DNA of 60,689 bases from assembly GCA_017411305.1 (NCBI GenBank), contig JAFQQI010000041.1:1-60689 (forward strand), in the 5' to 3' direction. A program made the translations under genes and the position numbers. Below the pieces are notes generated by a model. It did no database searches. It had not been told where the DNA came from and saw nothing but the letters and a program-made list of their open reading frames with translations. Below, piece after piece: positions 6,839 through 15,080 of the stretch (the stretch's first letter is position 1; each line of letters starts with the position of its first letter). The stretch is from Lachnospiraceae bacterium (lineage in GTDB: Bacteria; Bacillota; Clostridia; Lachnospirales; Lachnospiraceae).

Positions 6839-8839
6839 ATGAGTAATGCAAAAGACAAAAGAATTAAAAAATTAAGAAAGAAACGGATTTGGCCATCAGT
6901 ACTGGGATTATTTCTGATTTTATTACTGTTTTCCATTTTGATTTTCCTGGCGCTTGGTGTAGCATGTCTGGATGTTGTACAACGGAAAATCAATCAAAGC
7001 AGTCATCGTTCCGACGGGATTGCCGGGCTATATGAAGAATATAATGAGAATAATGCCGAGCAAATTCATGCCTCAGTATTGACCTATATGGATTTGGAAA
7101 AGGAAATCGCGACTGTGGCGGTTACAGGTAAGGATGGCGCACAGATTTGGTCCAGTGACGGGACTTATCCGGATGCCGGTAAGATGGCTGAGTTTGAAAG
7201 AGGGGAAAGTACATTAGACTCCGGAATCCAAATGCTTATTGAAGAAGATGCGGAACAGATTTTTTCAGACGAGGGAAATACCCTTGTAATCAATTCGGAT
7301 ATTATCGGTAAGCTTGATTTGGTGAGTTTATTTGCTCAAGGTGAGATACTTTCTGACAGCGGAGAGATTTCCCTCCTCCAATTAAAAGTATGGTTTGCGG
7401 TTCCCGGAGACGAATGGAATGTATTTGTGCTGAATCATATCCATGTGTACGCAAGTGATTTGCTGATGCTTATCGTGACGCTTGTATTGTTTGCGATTAT
7501 GATAGGTATTTTTGCAATCTACTATATCATTTCCTTTATCAGCGTAATTGTAAGTATGCGGAGAACGGATAAAATCATATATACGGATGTTGTGACCGGT
7601 GGAGACAACTGGTTGTATTTCGTTAAAAAGGGTACTTCACTGCTGAAGAAAAACCGCGGAAACAGACGGAAGTATGCAATGATTCATTTGCGGATGCATA
7701 AATACAGAAGCTTTTGTACCTGTTTTGGTGTACAGGAAGGGGAAGAGCTGCTTGAGAAGTTTTATTATGCACTAAAAAAGAAACTGAATCATAAAGAAGC
7801 TATGGCCTATCATGAAAATGCAGAGTTTGGCTTATTGCTTTATTATACGGATAAAGAACAACTTGCGGTACGCATCGAGGAGCTTCGAGAGACTTTAAAT
7901 GGTGTCCTGCCGGGAATGAAGATGTATTTCTGCTTTGGAGTGTGTCAGGTAGAGCCGGGGCAGAAGGATGTAGAACAGCTTTATAATAATGCTTTGATTG
8001 CCTGTGAAATAATGGGTGAAGACACCGAAAATAAGATCGCTTTCTTTGATGAAGAAATGAACAAGCAGAAGCTGTGGGAGCGTAAGGTTGAGGATGAGAT
8101 GGACCGGGCTTTGGCCAATAAAGAATTTAAGGTTTATTTACAACCTAAGATTAGTGCTGTGGAGGAACGGTTGGCAGGAGCGGAGGCTCTTGTCAGGTGG
8201 ATTCATCCGACAGACGGATTTATTCCGCCGAATAAGTTTATTCCGATTTTTGAAAACAATGGATTTATTCTTAAGCTGGATGACTATATGATTGAAGAAG
8301 TAGCAAGGCAACAGGCGCAATGGATTACAGAGGGACGCAGAATCGTTCCCATTTCAGTAAATGTATCCAGAGCCCACTTCACCAGAGAAGACTTGGCAGA
8401 GCATATATGCAGTATTGTTGATAAATACAAGGTGCCGCACAACGTGATTGAATTAGAGCTTACGGAAAGCGCGTTCTTTGATGATAAAGAAGTATTACTT
8501 AGTACGGTAAAGAAACTGAGGGATTATGGATTCCCGGTATCCATGGATGATTTCGGTGCCGGATACTCTTCATTGAACTCTCTGAAAGAACTTCAAATTG
8601 ACGTACTGAAAATTGACGCAGATTTCTTCCGGGGTGAAAATGTAGAAGAAAGAGGCATGCTGATTGTTTCAGAGGTAATAGATCTGGCCAAGAAACTGAA
8701 TATGAAAATTGTTGCGGAAGGCATCGAGAGTAGGGAACAGGTAGACTTTCTGATTGAGCAGGAGTGCGATTTGATTCAAGGGTATTTCTTTGCCAAGCCT
8801 ATGGCTGTAGAAGAATTTGTTGAGAAATATAAAGAATAA
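6839..8839 (+). CDS. Membrane EAL-domain c-di-GMP phosphodiesterase with degenerate GGDEF
   Basis: 666 residues. A membrane helix lies at about 17-40, an extracytoplasmic sensor region at 40-200 and a second helix pair at about 205-240. A GGDEF-like domain follows (about 250-410), but its signature is HENAEF, so it cannot make c-di-GMP. The EAL domain (about 425-660) keeps the catalytic set: GAEALVRW, SVNVSRAH, ELTES, DDFGAGYSS, VLKID, AEGIES and the terminal QGYFF. It should therefore hydrolyse c-di-GMP in the cytoplasm in response to an external signal. ATG 6839 follows AAAAGGTGA. The gene is divergent from adh and ends before the terminator at 8882. Confidence 0.88.
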   Translation: MSNAKDKRIKKLRKKRIWPSVLGLFLILLLFSILIFLALGVACLDVVQRKINQSSHRSDGIAGLYEEYNENNAEQIHASVLTYMDLEKEIATVAVTGKDGAQIWSSDGTYPDAGKMAEFERGESTLDSGIQMLIEEDAEQIFSDEGNTLVINSDIIGKLDLVSLFAQGEILSDSGEISLLQLKVWFAVPGDEWNVFVLNHIHVYASDLLMLIVTLVLFAIMIGIFAIYYIISFISVIVSMRRTDKIIYTDVVTGGDNWLYFVKKGTSLLKKNRGNRRKYAMIHLRMHKYRSFCTCFGVQEGEELLEKFYYALKKKLNHKEAMAYHENAEFGLLLYYTDKEQLAVRIEELRETLNGVLPGMKMYFCFGVCQVEPGQKDVEQLYNNALIACEIMGEDTENKIAFFDEEMNKQKLWERKVEDEMDRALANKEFKVYLQPKISAVEERLAGAEALVRWIHPTDGFIPPNKFIPIFENNGFILKLDDYMIEEVARQQAQWITEGRRIVPISVNVSRAHFTREDLAEHICSIVDKYKVPHNVIELELTESAFFDDKEVLLSTVKKLRDYGFPVSMDDFGAGYSSLNSLKELQIDVLKIDADFFRGENVEERGMLIVSEVIDLAKKLNMKIVAEGIESREQVDFLIEQECDLIQGYFFAKPMAVEEFVEKYKE

Positions 8840-8881
8840 GCAGAAGGGTTAATTAGCAAGAAATTACATAAAAAGTAAAAG

Positions 8882-8936
8882 AAAAGGATTCGCTTACTTT
8901 TGGGATAAACCGAAGCAAGTGAATCCTTAATTTTTA
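8882..8936. terminator. Intrinsic terminator between convergent genes
   Basis: AAGGATTCGCTT pairs with AAGTGAATCCTT (one G-U), followed by TTTTTATTT on the plus strand and T-rich sequence on the other. It separates the EAL gene from the convergent membrane glycosyltransferase gene. Confidence 0.75.
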
Positions 8937-8949
8937 TTTCAGTGTCCTT

Positions 8950-10482
8950 TTACCACTGATTCCAAACAAGAAGAATTATGGTAAGCAGTGTAAGGAGAGC
9001 GATAAATCCGTATTGTATCACGGAAACAAATACGCTGTGAGCTTTCGTTTTGATGTGTGGTTTGTCTGAGACCTGTAACAATCCGATTGCCGTATACAGG
9101 ATACTGATAACAACATAGCGGTAGTTGGCACTGCAGGTATATGGGTACTTCACGACAAACAGGATGAAGGTGATTACCACAAGCACATATCCTACAAGTA
9201 AATAGATACCAAGTTCTTTATTTCCTTTTTTAATCTCACGAATCTGCATGGTGATAATAACAAAAAAGAAAATTGCACCAAGTAACATAGCAAGGATTAA
9301 GGAAATCCGACAGCCCATCAATAAAGTCCCGGATAAATCCGGACGAACCTCATCAAATAGGGAGGTACGGAATAAAATCTGCCAGATATTGCAAATCTGT
9401 TCTCCGTTGATGGTATGGAAAGGATAATCAAATTCAAGGGGCGGTGTTAATCCGTAAATATCCCAAATGCCAAGGTCACCGATATACTGAACCGATTCTT
9501 CCGTCAGTACGGGAACACCGGGATTGGTATCATAAAATACCAAATTGCGGATGACATAGGAAAGACCAATGCCGGCAGTCACCACACCGAAAATTGCAAA
9601 TTCACGAACCGACTTCCATACCCGCTTTTCTTTACATTCGGAAATAAAATGAAGCAGGAAAACTGCTGCCAAAGGAAATGCCATAACGGCGCAGTTTAGC
9701 TTGGTAATCATGCCAAAACCCAGAGAAAGGGCAATTTTTAATAAATTTGTTAATGTTTTGTTCTCCATCCAATTAAGCCCAAAGTAAAAGCAGGTAAAGG
9801 TTAGGAGTGTACAAAGCATATCATTGTTTACACTGGCTGACATAAAAATCATACCGGGATGGAAGGTGACCAGTGCCATGGCAAGTAATATGCAGGTGTC
9901 GGTGCATTTCATCTTTTTGAAGATGCCGTAGGAAACCGGCAGACAAAGACAGGAGTACAAAACAGTCAGAGCCTGGATGTTTTCGAAGGCATAACGTTCA
10001 TATACGCCAAAGAGCATCTGAAGGTCTATGTACAGACAGGAAATAATGTGATGCACCGGCGGATGATAATAAGAGAATAACTTGTATGGACTGAAATCCG
10101 GCAAATGTCCGAACTTACATAAGTATTCTATATAACCAAGATGACCGGGATTAATCAAATCATCTGACAATCCGGAAAAATATCCTTCGTCATGTTGCCG
10201 GTCGGTGACACCGGTAAAAACCGCATAAAAGCTGCGGATGATGACGCCGCCTAAGATAATCAGAAATACTTTATCCTCAACGGTTAATTTTTTATAACGC
10301 AGTAAGAAGTAACAAAGAGTGCCATAGGTAAATAAAACAACCACATATACGCCCGATTTGGCTTCATGGCTTAAATTGATAAAAGCCGGAACTGCCTGCA
10401 TCAGGGTAGTAGCGATAAAAGCAATGAATATCATAACAATAATTCGGTATTTCGAAAAAAATGGAGTAAGTTTTTTGAACAT
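8950..10482 (-). CDS. GT39/ArnT-like polytopic membrane glycosyltransferase
   Basis: 510 residues, about a dozen hydrophobic helices. The first long loop carries an acidic motif (RQHDEGYF near residue 95) and then YYHPPVHH, the arrangement of dolichyl- or polyprenyl-phosphate-dependent (GT-C fold) sugar transferases of the PMT/ArnT group, where the loop Asp is catalytic. It probably moves a sugar from a lipid carrier to a cell-surface acceptor outside the membrane. The acceptor is unknown. AGAGG precedes the ATG, and a strong promoter (10516-10544) reads into it. It is divergent from two related genes. Confidence 0.75.
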   Translation of the reverse strand: MFKKLTPFFSKYRIIVMIFIAFIATTLMQAVPAFINLSHEAKSGVYVVVLFTYGTLCYFLLRYKKLTVEDKVFLIILGGVIIRSFYAVFTGVTDRQHDEGYFSGLSDDLINPGHLGYIEYLCKFGHLPDFSPYKLFSYYHPPVHHIISCLYIDLQMLFGVYERYAFENIQALTVLYSCLCLPVSYGIFKKMKCTDTCILLAMALVTFHPGMIFMSASVNNDMLCTLLTFTCFYFGLNWMENKTLTNLLKIALSLGFGMITKLNCAVMAFPLAAVFLLHFISECKEKRVWKSVREFAIFGVVTAGIGLSYVIRNLVFYDTNPGVPVLTEESVQYIGDLGIWDIYGLTPPLEFDYPFHTINGEQICNIWQILFRTSLFDEVRPDLSGTLLMGCRISLILAMLLGAIFFFVIITMQIREIKKGNKELGIYLLVGYVLVVITFILFVVKYPYTCSANYRYVVISILYTAIGLLQVSDKPHIKTKAHSVFVSVIQYGFIALLTLLTIILLVWNQW

Positions 10483-10515
10483 AAAAATCCTCTTTCTTTT
10501 GTACTGTCAGTCCTT

Positions 10516-10544
10516 ATTATAAAGAAAGAAAAATCTTTTGGCAA
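10516..10544 (-). promoter_or_regulatory. Predicted strong promoter of the minus-strand glycosyltransferase
   Basis: Minus strand: TTGCCA (10544-10539), 17-base spacer, TATAAT (10521-10516). The leader is about 25-30 bases with AGAGG before the ATG at 10482. Confidence 0.7.
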
Positions 10545-10548
10545 TACT

Positions 10549-10576
10549 TTGCAAAAGAAGTAGGACATGTTATACT
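10549..10576 (+). promoter_or_regulatory. Extended -10 promoter placing transcription start on the ATG
   Basis: TTGCAA (10549-10554), 16-base spacer, TGTTATACT (extended -10; TATACT at 10571-10576). The usual +1, seven to eight bases later, falls at about 10583-10584, which is the A of the gene's ATG. Confidence 0.65.
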
Positions 10577-10583
10577 TTACGTT

Positions 10584-12113
10584 ATGAAAACGAAACTAAT
10601 ACAAATTTCAACAATAAAGCAAAATAAGGGAACCGATGCTGTATTATCCGGGCTTATGATACTGATAAGTGCGGTGATTTTTGGTATTTGCATCATAAGC
10701 GGTACGGGAAATGATATTTGGTATGATGAGTTGTTTTCCGTTAAATTTATGGAGTGCGGATACGGAGAAATAGCGGCGCTTACGGCTGCTGATGTACATC
10801 CGCCGGTATACTATTGGTATCTGAAGGCTTTCTGTGATATCGGAAAACTGATAGTGCCCGAAGCCTCTTACGTGGTACTTGCGAAAATGGCTTCTGTGTT
10901 ACCCTTTGCAGGCATTTGGATTTATGCATTTACGCTGATTCGTAAGCGCATGGGACTTCCGGTAGCAGCGCTGTTTTTGTTTTTTATCGGTGCCATGCCG
11001 CAGATTTCCAATTATGTGATAGAAATCCGTATGTATGGGTTGGCGCTGTTTTGTATCACAGCATTGTTTCTTCACAGCTACGAAATGATTTTGGAGAATA
11101 AGAAAGGACACTGGATTGCCTTTTTGATTTACGGAATCATAACAGCTTATATCCAATATTATGCCTGTGTGGCGGTAATCGCAGTATATATAGCATTATT
11201 TGTGTATTTTTTCGTGGGAAAAGAAAAATTACAGTTAAGAAAACTGATATTATGTGCCGGATTATCGGTAATTGCTTATCTTCCGTGGATACCTTTCTTT
11301 ATCGGCCAAATACGGAATGTCAGCAGTAATTACTGGATTCAGCCATTAACCTTCCGAAGCATTTTCGGCTGCATTAAGTATATTTTTCTGCCGGTTGCTT
11401 CCTATGCCGGTGTGAAGAATTATATATTGGCTGTTTTGATGATTGGTATTTTCGGATTGTTTTATTCTTATGCGCTTTGGAAAGAAAAGGACTTAAAGGT
11501 ACGTTACCTGCTTCTTTCCGGTATTTTTATTCCGGTGTTTGTGGCGTTGACGGGGTTTGTGGCATCTGCCTTAAACAGACCTATATTTGTATATCGTTAT
11601 TTGATTTCCGGCTTGGGCGCTGTATGGCTTGTGGCAGCCTATGTACTTTTAAAATACCGCAGAGAGCTGATTGTACTTTTGGCACTGATTCCTTTTTTGA
11701 TGGCGGGAAAAACCAATATGGACGGTTTTGTAGCAGAAGAGAGCAAGAAGCTTTCCAATATGCAGCTGACGGATGCTTTTTTTGAAGAGTTTCCCAATGA
11801 TGCGGTGGTTTTGTGTAATTTTAATCATGTTCAGGCACTTGCGGCATATTATCTGGATAATGAAGTGGTGCTTTACGGCGGAGAGCCGGAAAGCCTGATT
11901 GCCAGGCTGATGCCTAATTGTGTGGGTATGCCGGAGACAGAGCAGATTCAGATGCTGGTATCGGAAAATGAGGTGTATTTTTTCGGAAGCTTTAACGCCA
12001 GAGAGGACTTGCTGAAGGAATGGGAGCAGTACGGAATTACCTATACCGAAGACGGAACCTATCTGTTGGAACGGTATTGGTTTAATGTATATCATTTAAA
12101 ATCGGCAGAATAA
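10584..12113 (+). CDS. GT39/ArnT-like membrane glycosyltransferase, probably leaderless
   Basis: 509 residues, polytopic. After the first helix come IWYDELFSV (near residue 47) and DVHPPVYYWYLK, the acidic loop motif and the HPP motif typical of GT-C ArnT/PMT-like enzymes using polyprenyl-phosphate sugars. About ten further helices follow, with a small C-terminal extracytoplasmic domain (about 400-509). No ribosome-binding site precedes the ATG. The only promoter found places the mRNA start at the ATG itself. Alternative ATG at codon 25 also has no good ribosome site and would delete part of the first helix. It is followed after 35 bases by a related gene, probably in one operon. Confidence 0.78.
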   Translation: MKTKLIQISTIKQNKGTDAVLSGLMILISAVIFGICIISGTGNDIWYDELFSVKFMECGYGEIAALTAADVHPPVYYWYLKAFCDIGKLIVPEASYVVLAKMASVLPFAGIWIYAFTLIRKRMGLPVAALFLFFIGAMPQISNYVIEIRMYGLALFCITALFLHSYEMILENKKGHWIAFLIYGIITAYIQYYACVAVIAVYIALFVYFFVGKEKLQLRKLILCAGLSVIAYLPWIPFFIGQIRNVSSNYWIQPLTFRSIFGCIKYIFLPVASYAGVKNYILAVLMIGIFGLFYSYALWKEKDLKVRYLLLSGIFIPVFVALTGFVASALNRPIFVYRYLISGLGAVWLVAAYVLLKYRRELIVLLALIPFLMAGKTNMDGFVAEESKKLSNMQLTDAFFEEFPNDAVVLCNFNHVQALAAYYLDNEVVLYGGEPESLIARLMPNCVGMPETEQIQMLVSENEVYFFGSFNAREDLLKEWEQYGITYTEDGTYLLERYWFNVYHLKSAE

Positions 12114-12148
12114 GAATGAGGCAGTAACTGACAGTAAAGAGGTTTGAG

Positions 12149-13687
12149 ATGAGTTTGACGCAAAAAGGAAAACAGTTTTTTAAGGAAAATAAAATCTTTT
12201 GCATTTTTTTTGCAGTCATGGTGATTTATTATACCTACAACATGTTTGCAATAAAACCATGGTACGATGAATTATATACCTATTATTTCTTTGTATCCAG
12301 AGGCCCGGTCTATTCAGCGATTCATTGGCCTGTGCCTAATAATCATGTGTTCTATTCAGTGCTGTCGGCGTTTTTGGATTATTTAGGAAATTCATACATT
12401 GGTTTAAGAGGAATTTCCCTGTTGTCAGCATGTGCCAATCTGGTGTTGCTTTATAAGCTGGCAGGGAAATTTATAAGCAGCCATCTGGCAGCAGGCTGCA
12501 CCTTTTTATATGCAGCCATCTGGCAGGTAAATAATTTGTCGGTACAGGGAAGAGGATATACCTTATCCATTTTGTTTTATTTAATTTCTTTGCATTGTCT
12601 GTACCGGATTTGCAAGGAAGAAGCGGGTAAAGTTACATACATTGTATTTGCAATTAGTTTGACCGGAGGATTATATGCACTGATTAGTTCTACCTTTTGG
12701 GTGATTCCGGTATGTCTGACCGGTGGTGTGGTATTGTTATTTCTCAAGAAATACAAGACCTTGTGGAAGCTGATTGGAGTATCTGTAGCGGCAGCCGCTA
12801 TGACGTTCTTTTTGTATTTACTGATTTGGCTGGCAATCGGTTCCAATCTAATGTCAAAGGATCCGGCCAATGCTTATTATGGTGTTTACCAGGTGACAAT
12901 TATTTTAAAAACACCGATTGAAGCAATGATTACCGGTATGGAGTATATGCTGGCAACCCCTTATATTCAGGGAGATGCCAGAAGCTATATTGTTGCAGAA
13001 CTGTTCGACTATCTGACAGGGGTGTTTAATTTGTTTTATACCAATGCAGGCAGTTATCTTACCGTATTTTGTGCAGTTATGGGGATTACAGCGCTTATCG
13101 CGGCAATCAAAAACCGGGGCAGAAACATGGCAAAATGGTTCCTGGGAATTTACTTTGCAGTTACCGTAATCATGGTGCCTGTAATGCTGATTATTCAAAG
13201 TGTACAGCCCTATTACCGGGTATTTACCTTTTTAGGTGTGCCGGTTGCCATGCTGCTTGCATGGACAGTGCAGTATTTGGTGAATATAAGGGAAAAGCCG
13301 GAAACTTTGGCACAAATCAGTTGTGGACTTATGTTGCTTATCAGTGTGTTTTTCCTGACCCGGGAGGGATATAATTATCAGTATGCAGACAGGGAAAATG
13401 AAATTGCAGAGATTTTTGAAGAAGAAGCAGCACAGATAGATACCATCTGTTATATGGATGATTACCAGAAATACGTGCTAAAATTCCATTACGGTATGGA
13501 CCCTGCCGAGGTATCTATGCAGGAAGCAGAGTATGTCCTGCTTCCAAAGGAGCTTCATGATGAAGATTATACAGTGCCGGCCTGGCCGACTCTGTACACG
13601 CATGAAAGCGTCGATTTTGTATGTCTTTCTAATGACTTTACCATGATAAGAGAAAGTAAAGCCTATGAGCTGTATCAAAGAAAGTAA
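12149..13687 (+). CDS. GT39-like polytopic membrane protein, second of the operon
   Basis: 512 residues. After one helix the loop reads KPWYDELYTYYFF and then PVPNNHVFYSVL, a divergent form of the acidic-loop/HPP arrangement in which HPP has become NNH. About ten more helices and a C-terminal soluble domain follow. The length and layout match the preceding gene, so the two look like ancient paralogues. It probably acts with polyprenyl-phosphate-linked sugars at the outer membrane face. AGAGG stands eight bases or so before the ATG. The 3' end faces the AraC gene with only 45 bases and no clear terminator between. Confidence 0.72.
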   Translation: MSLTQKGKQFFKENKIFCIFFAVMVIYYTYNMFAIKPWYDELYTYYFFVSRGPVYSAIHWPVPNNHVFYSVLSAFLDYLGNSYIGLRGISLLSACANLVLLYKLAGKFISSHLAAGCTFLYAAIWQVNNLSVQGRGYTLSILFYLISLHCLYRICKEEAGKVTYIVFAISLTGGLYALISSTFWVIPVCLTGGVVLLFLKKYKTLWKLIGVSVAAAAMTFFLYLLIWLAIGSNLMSKDPANAYYGVYQVTIILKTPIEAMITGMEYMLATPYIQGDARSYIVAELFDYLTGVFNLFYTNAGSYLTVFCAVMGITALIAAIKNRGRNMAKWFLGIYFAVTVIMVPVMLIIQSVQPYYRVFTFLGVPVAMLLAWTVQYLVNIREKPETLAQISCGLMLLISVFFLTREGYNYQYADRENEIAEIFEEEAAQIDTICYMDDYQKYVLKFHYGMDPAEVSMQEAEYVLLPKELHDEDYTVPAWPTLYTHESVDFVCLSNDFTMIRESKAYELYQRK

Positions 13688-13732
13688 GGTGCACTAGGCT
13701 ACAGAATATGGCAGAAATGCGAAAAAGCAGTA

Positions 13733-14581
13733 TTAGGAAGGCAGATAGCCGGACAGACTTCTTTGACGGTATTGAAGCGGAGACATTCCGGTCATTTTTT
13801 TGAATTGTGCGGACAGATAATCAATGTGACAGTATCCGCATTTGCCGGCAATTTCACTGACAGACAAATCAGTATTTGATAAAAATATCTGTACATTACG
13901 AATCCTGATATTGTTCAGATATACATTATAAGGCATACCCAACTGTGCATGAAAAAGGCGTGAAAAATAGCCTGCGGAAAAACCTACATGTTTAGCAGTT
14001 TCTTCCATGGTGGGGCGAAGCATGTAGTGTTGCTCCATATATGCTATGGCATCAGAAATTTGAGGTGAAAGAGGAGAGGGCTCCAAATAAGAACCGGTGG
14101 GAAGATGCTCTTCCAATACAGTGGTAAACAGACGAAATAACATCCCTTGCAGGATAAATTCCTTGTAAGGGGTGTCTTTTTTATATTCCATAAGCATTTC
14201 AAATAACATTTGCCTGATGTGATTTCGGGATTTGGGGGTAAAGTGGTATACATAGGTCTCATACAGTGTTTTGAAAACTGCGGAACCTAGTTCCCGGATA
14301 AAGGGCTCTGCAAATTTTCGGGAAAACTTAATCATGATACGTTCATAGGGTCCTTCCGACATTGCTGTTGTACGATGAAACAGATATGGCGGTGCCAAAG
14401 CAACATCTCCGGCCCCGTAGCAATAGGAAAAATGCGGGGTGATGGTACGCCGCTGCCCGTGCAGGGTCATGCCGATATTGTAATGGTCTGTTGCCATTTG
14501 CATGGATTTCATTTGATAATGTTCTTCATAACAGCCGTGATGAACCAAAATCTGCTGTCCGGGTAATAAGGGCGTAGGCAT
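13733..14581 (-). CDS. AraC-family transcriptional regulator
   Basis: 282 residues from the ATG at 14581, chosen because TTTAGGAGA lies eight bases before it; an upstream in-frame ATG at 14602 has no ribosome site. An N-terminal cupin-type sensor (about 15-160) is followed by the double helix-turn-helix domain: MEETAKHVGFSAGYFSRLFH and then VSEIAGKCGYCHIDYLSAQFKKMTG, ending P-x-QYR. Such proteins sense a small molecule, often a sugar, and activate nearby genes. Candidate targets are the convergent glycosyltransferases or the divergent KTR gene; neither is shown. Confidence 0.88.
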   Translation of the reverse strand: MPTPLLPGQQILVHHGCYEEHYQMKSMQMATDHYNIGMTLHGQRRTITPHFSYCYGAGDVALAPPYLFHRTTAMSEGPYERIMIKFSRKFAEPFIRELGSAVFKTLYETYVYHFTPKSRNHIRQMLFEMLMEYKKDTPYKEFILQGMLFRLFTTVLEEHLPTGSYLEPSPLSPQISDAIAYMEQHYMLRPTMEETAKHVGFSAGYFSRLFHAQLGMPYNVYLNNIRIRNVQIFLSNTDLSVSEIAGKCGYCHIDYLSAQFKKMTGMSPLQYRQRSLSGYLPS

Positions 14582-14724
14582 AATACAGTCTCCTAAATAC
14601 ATTTTGAATCTTTTTTAATAGTATGTCATATAATCACAAAAAAGGCAAGAAATGTGAAAATGGATTAAATGAAAAACTTTGTTTTTGGAGGTATACTGAT
14701 TTTGGTAAAGTGAGGTGTAACTCC

Positions 14725-14901
14725 ATGAGAGAAGAACAGTGGATTTTTTGTCCGGTTTGCCAAAGTAAAACAAGACTGAAAATGATACCGGAAACAGAAG
14801 CAAGCTTTTTGCCCCTTTTTTGTCCTAAGTGTAAACAGGAGACCCTGATTCATGTACATGAACGGAAAGTGTATGCTGCGGCGGATAGAGCGCATCATTG
14901 A
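14725..14901 (+). CDS. Cys-rich KTR zinc-ribbon small protein
   Basis: 58 residues from ATG 14725 (site GAGGTG, 7 bases). Two CxxC knuckles (FCPVCQSKTRLK and FCPKCKQET) with the K-T-R after the first pair match the Cys-rich KTR family of small Firmicute proteins, whose function is unknown. The frame is open upstream to 14623 without a ribosome site. Homologues are often found on mobile elements. The stop codon overlaps the -35 box of the next promoter. Confidence 0.72.
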   Translation: MREEQWIFCPVCQSKTRLKMIPETEASFLPLFCPKCKQETLIHVHERKVYAAADRAHH

Positions 14902-14926
14902 CAGGGAGAAGAAAAGGTTATATAAT
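14898..14926 (+). promoter_or_regulatory. Consensus SigA promoter TTGACA-17-TATAAT
   Basis: Perfect -35 (14898-14903) and -10 (14921-14926) boxes at the ideal spacing. Transcription should start near 14933 and enter the leader ahead of the HD-GYP gene. Confidence 0.85.
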
Positions 14927-14964
14927 AAAACAAATGTTACATAACGAAGTTATATATTAAAGAG

Positions 14965-15000
14965 CCAGACGCATAGACGCAGAGTCTGATAGACGCAGAG
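14965..15000 (+). repeat. Short direct repeats of AGACGC in the leader
   Basis: ATAGACGCAGAG occurs twice with a 16-base period (14973-14984, 14989-15000), and a third AGACGC lies at 14967-14972. CAGAC (14966-14970) can also pair with GTCTG (14984-14988). The repeats abut the 5' arm of the terminator hairpin, suggesting competing structures. Confidence 0.6.
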
Positions 15001-15041
15001 CCGGTAAACTTGTATTCATGACACAGTTTATCGGTTTTTTT
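15001..15041 (+). terminator. Leader terminator (attenuator) upstream of the HD-GYP gene
   Basis: CCGGTAAACT (15001-15010) pairs with AGTTTATCGG (15025-15034) with one G-U; TGT/ACA can extend the stem with one bulge. Seven T follow (15035-15041). With the consensus promoter at 14898-14926 this gives a leader of about 108 bases that ends in a full intrinsic terminator 40 bases before the likely start codon. The ATG at 15018 lies in the loop and is an unlikely start. The AGACGC repeats partly resemble the GACGCAAAGCC element of c-di-GMP-I riboswitches, but the rest of that aptamer is not present. Confidence 0.7.
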
Positions 15042-15080
15042 AGTGCATTCTTTGTTATTGGCCGGAAAGCGGGTGATAAA

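Noticed and set aside
13688-13732. Terminator between convergent glycosyltransferase and AraC genes
   Set aside because: No stable hairpin with a T run could be found in the 45 bases.
14930-15041. c-di-GMP-I (GEMM) riboswitch
   Set aside because: Only an AGACGCAGAGCC-like piece is present; the GCAAACC half, the GNRA loop and the tetraloop-receptor pair are missing. Kept as an unclassified leader.
15018-15080. Upstream ATG of the membrane HD-GYP protein
   Set aside because: The codon lies in the loop of a strong terminator hairpin and has no ribosome site; ATG 15081 with GGTGAT is preferred.
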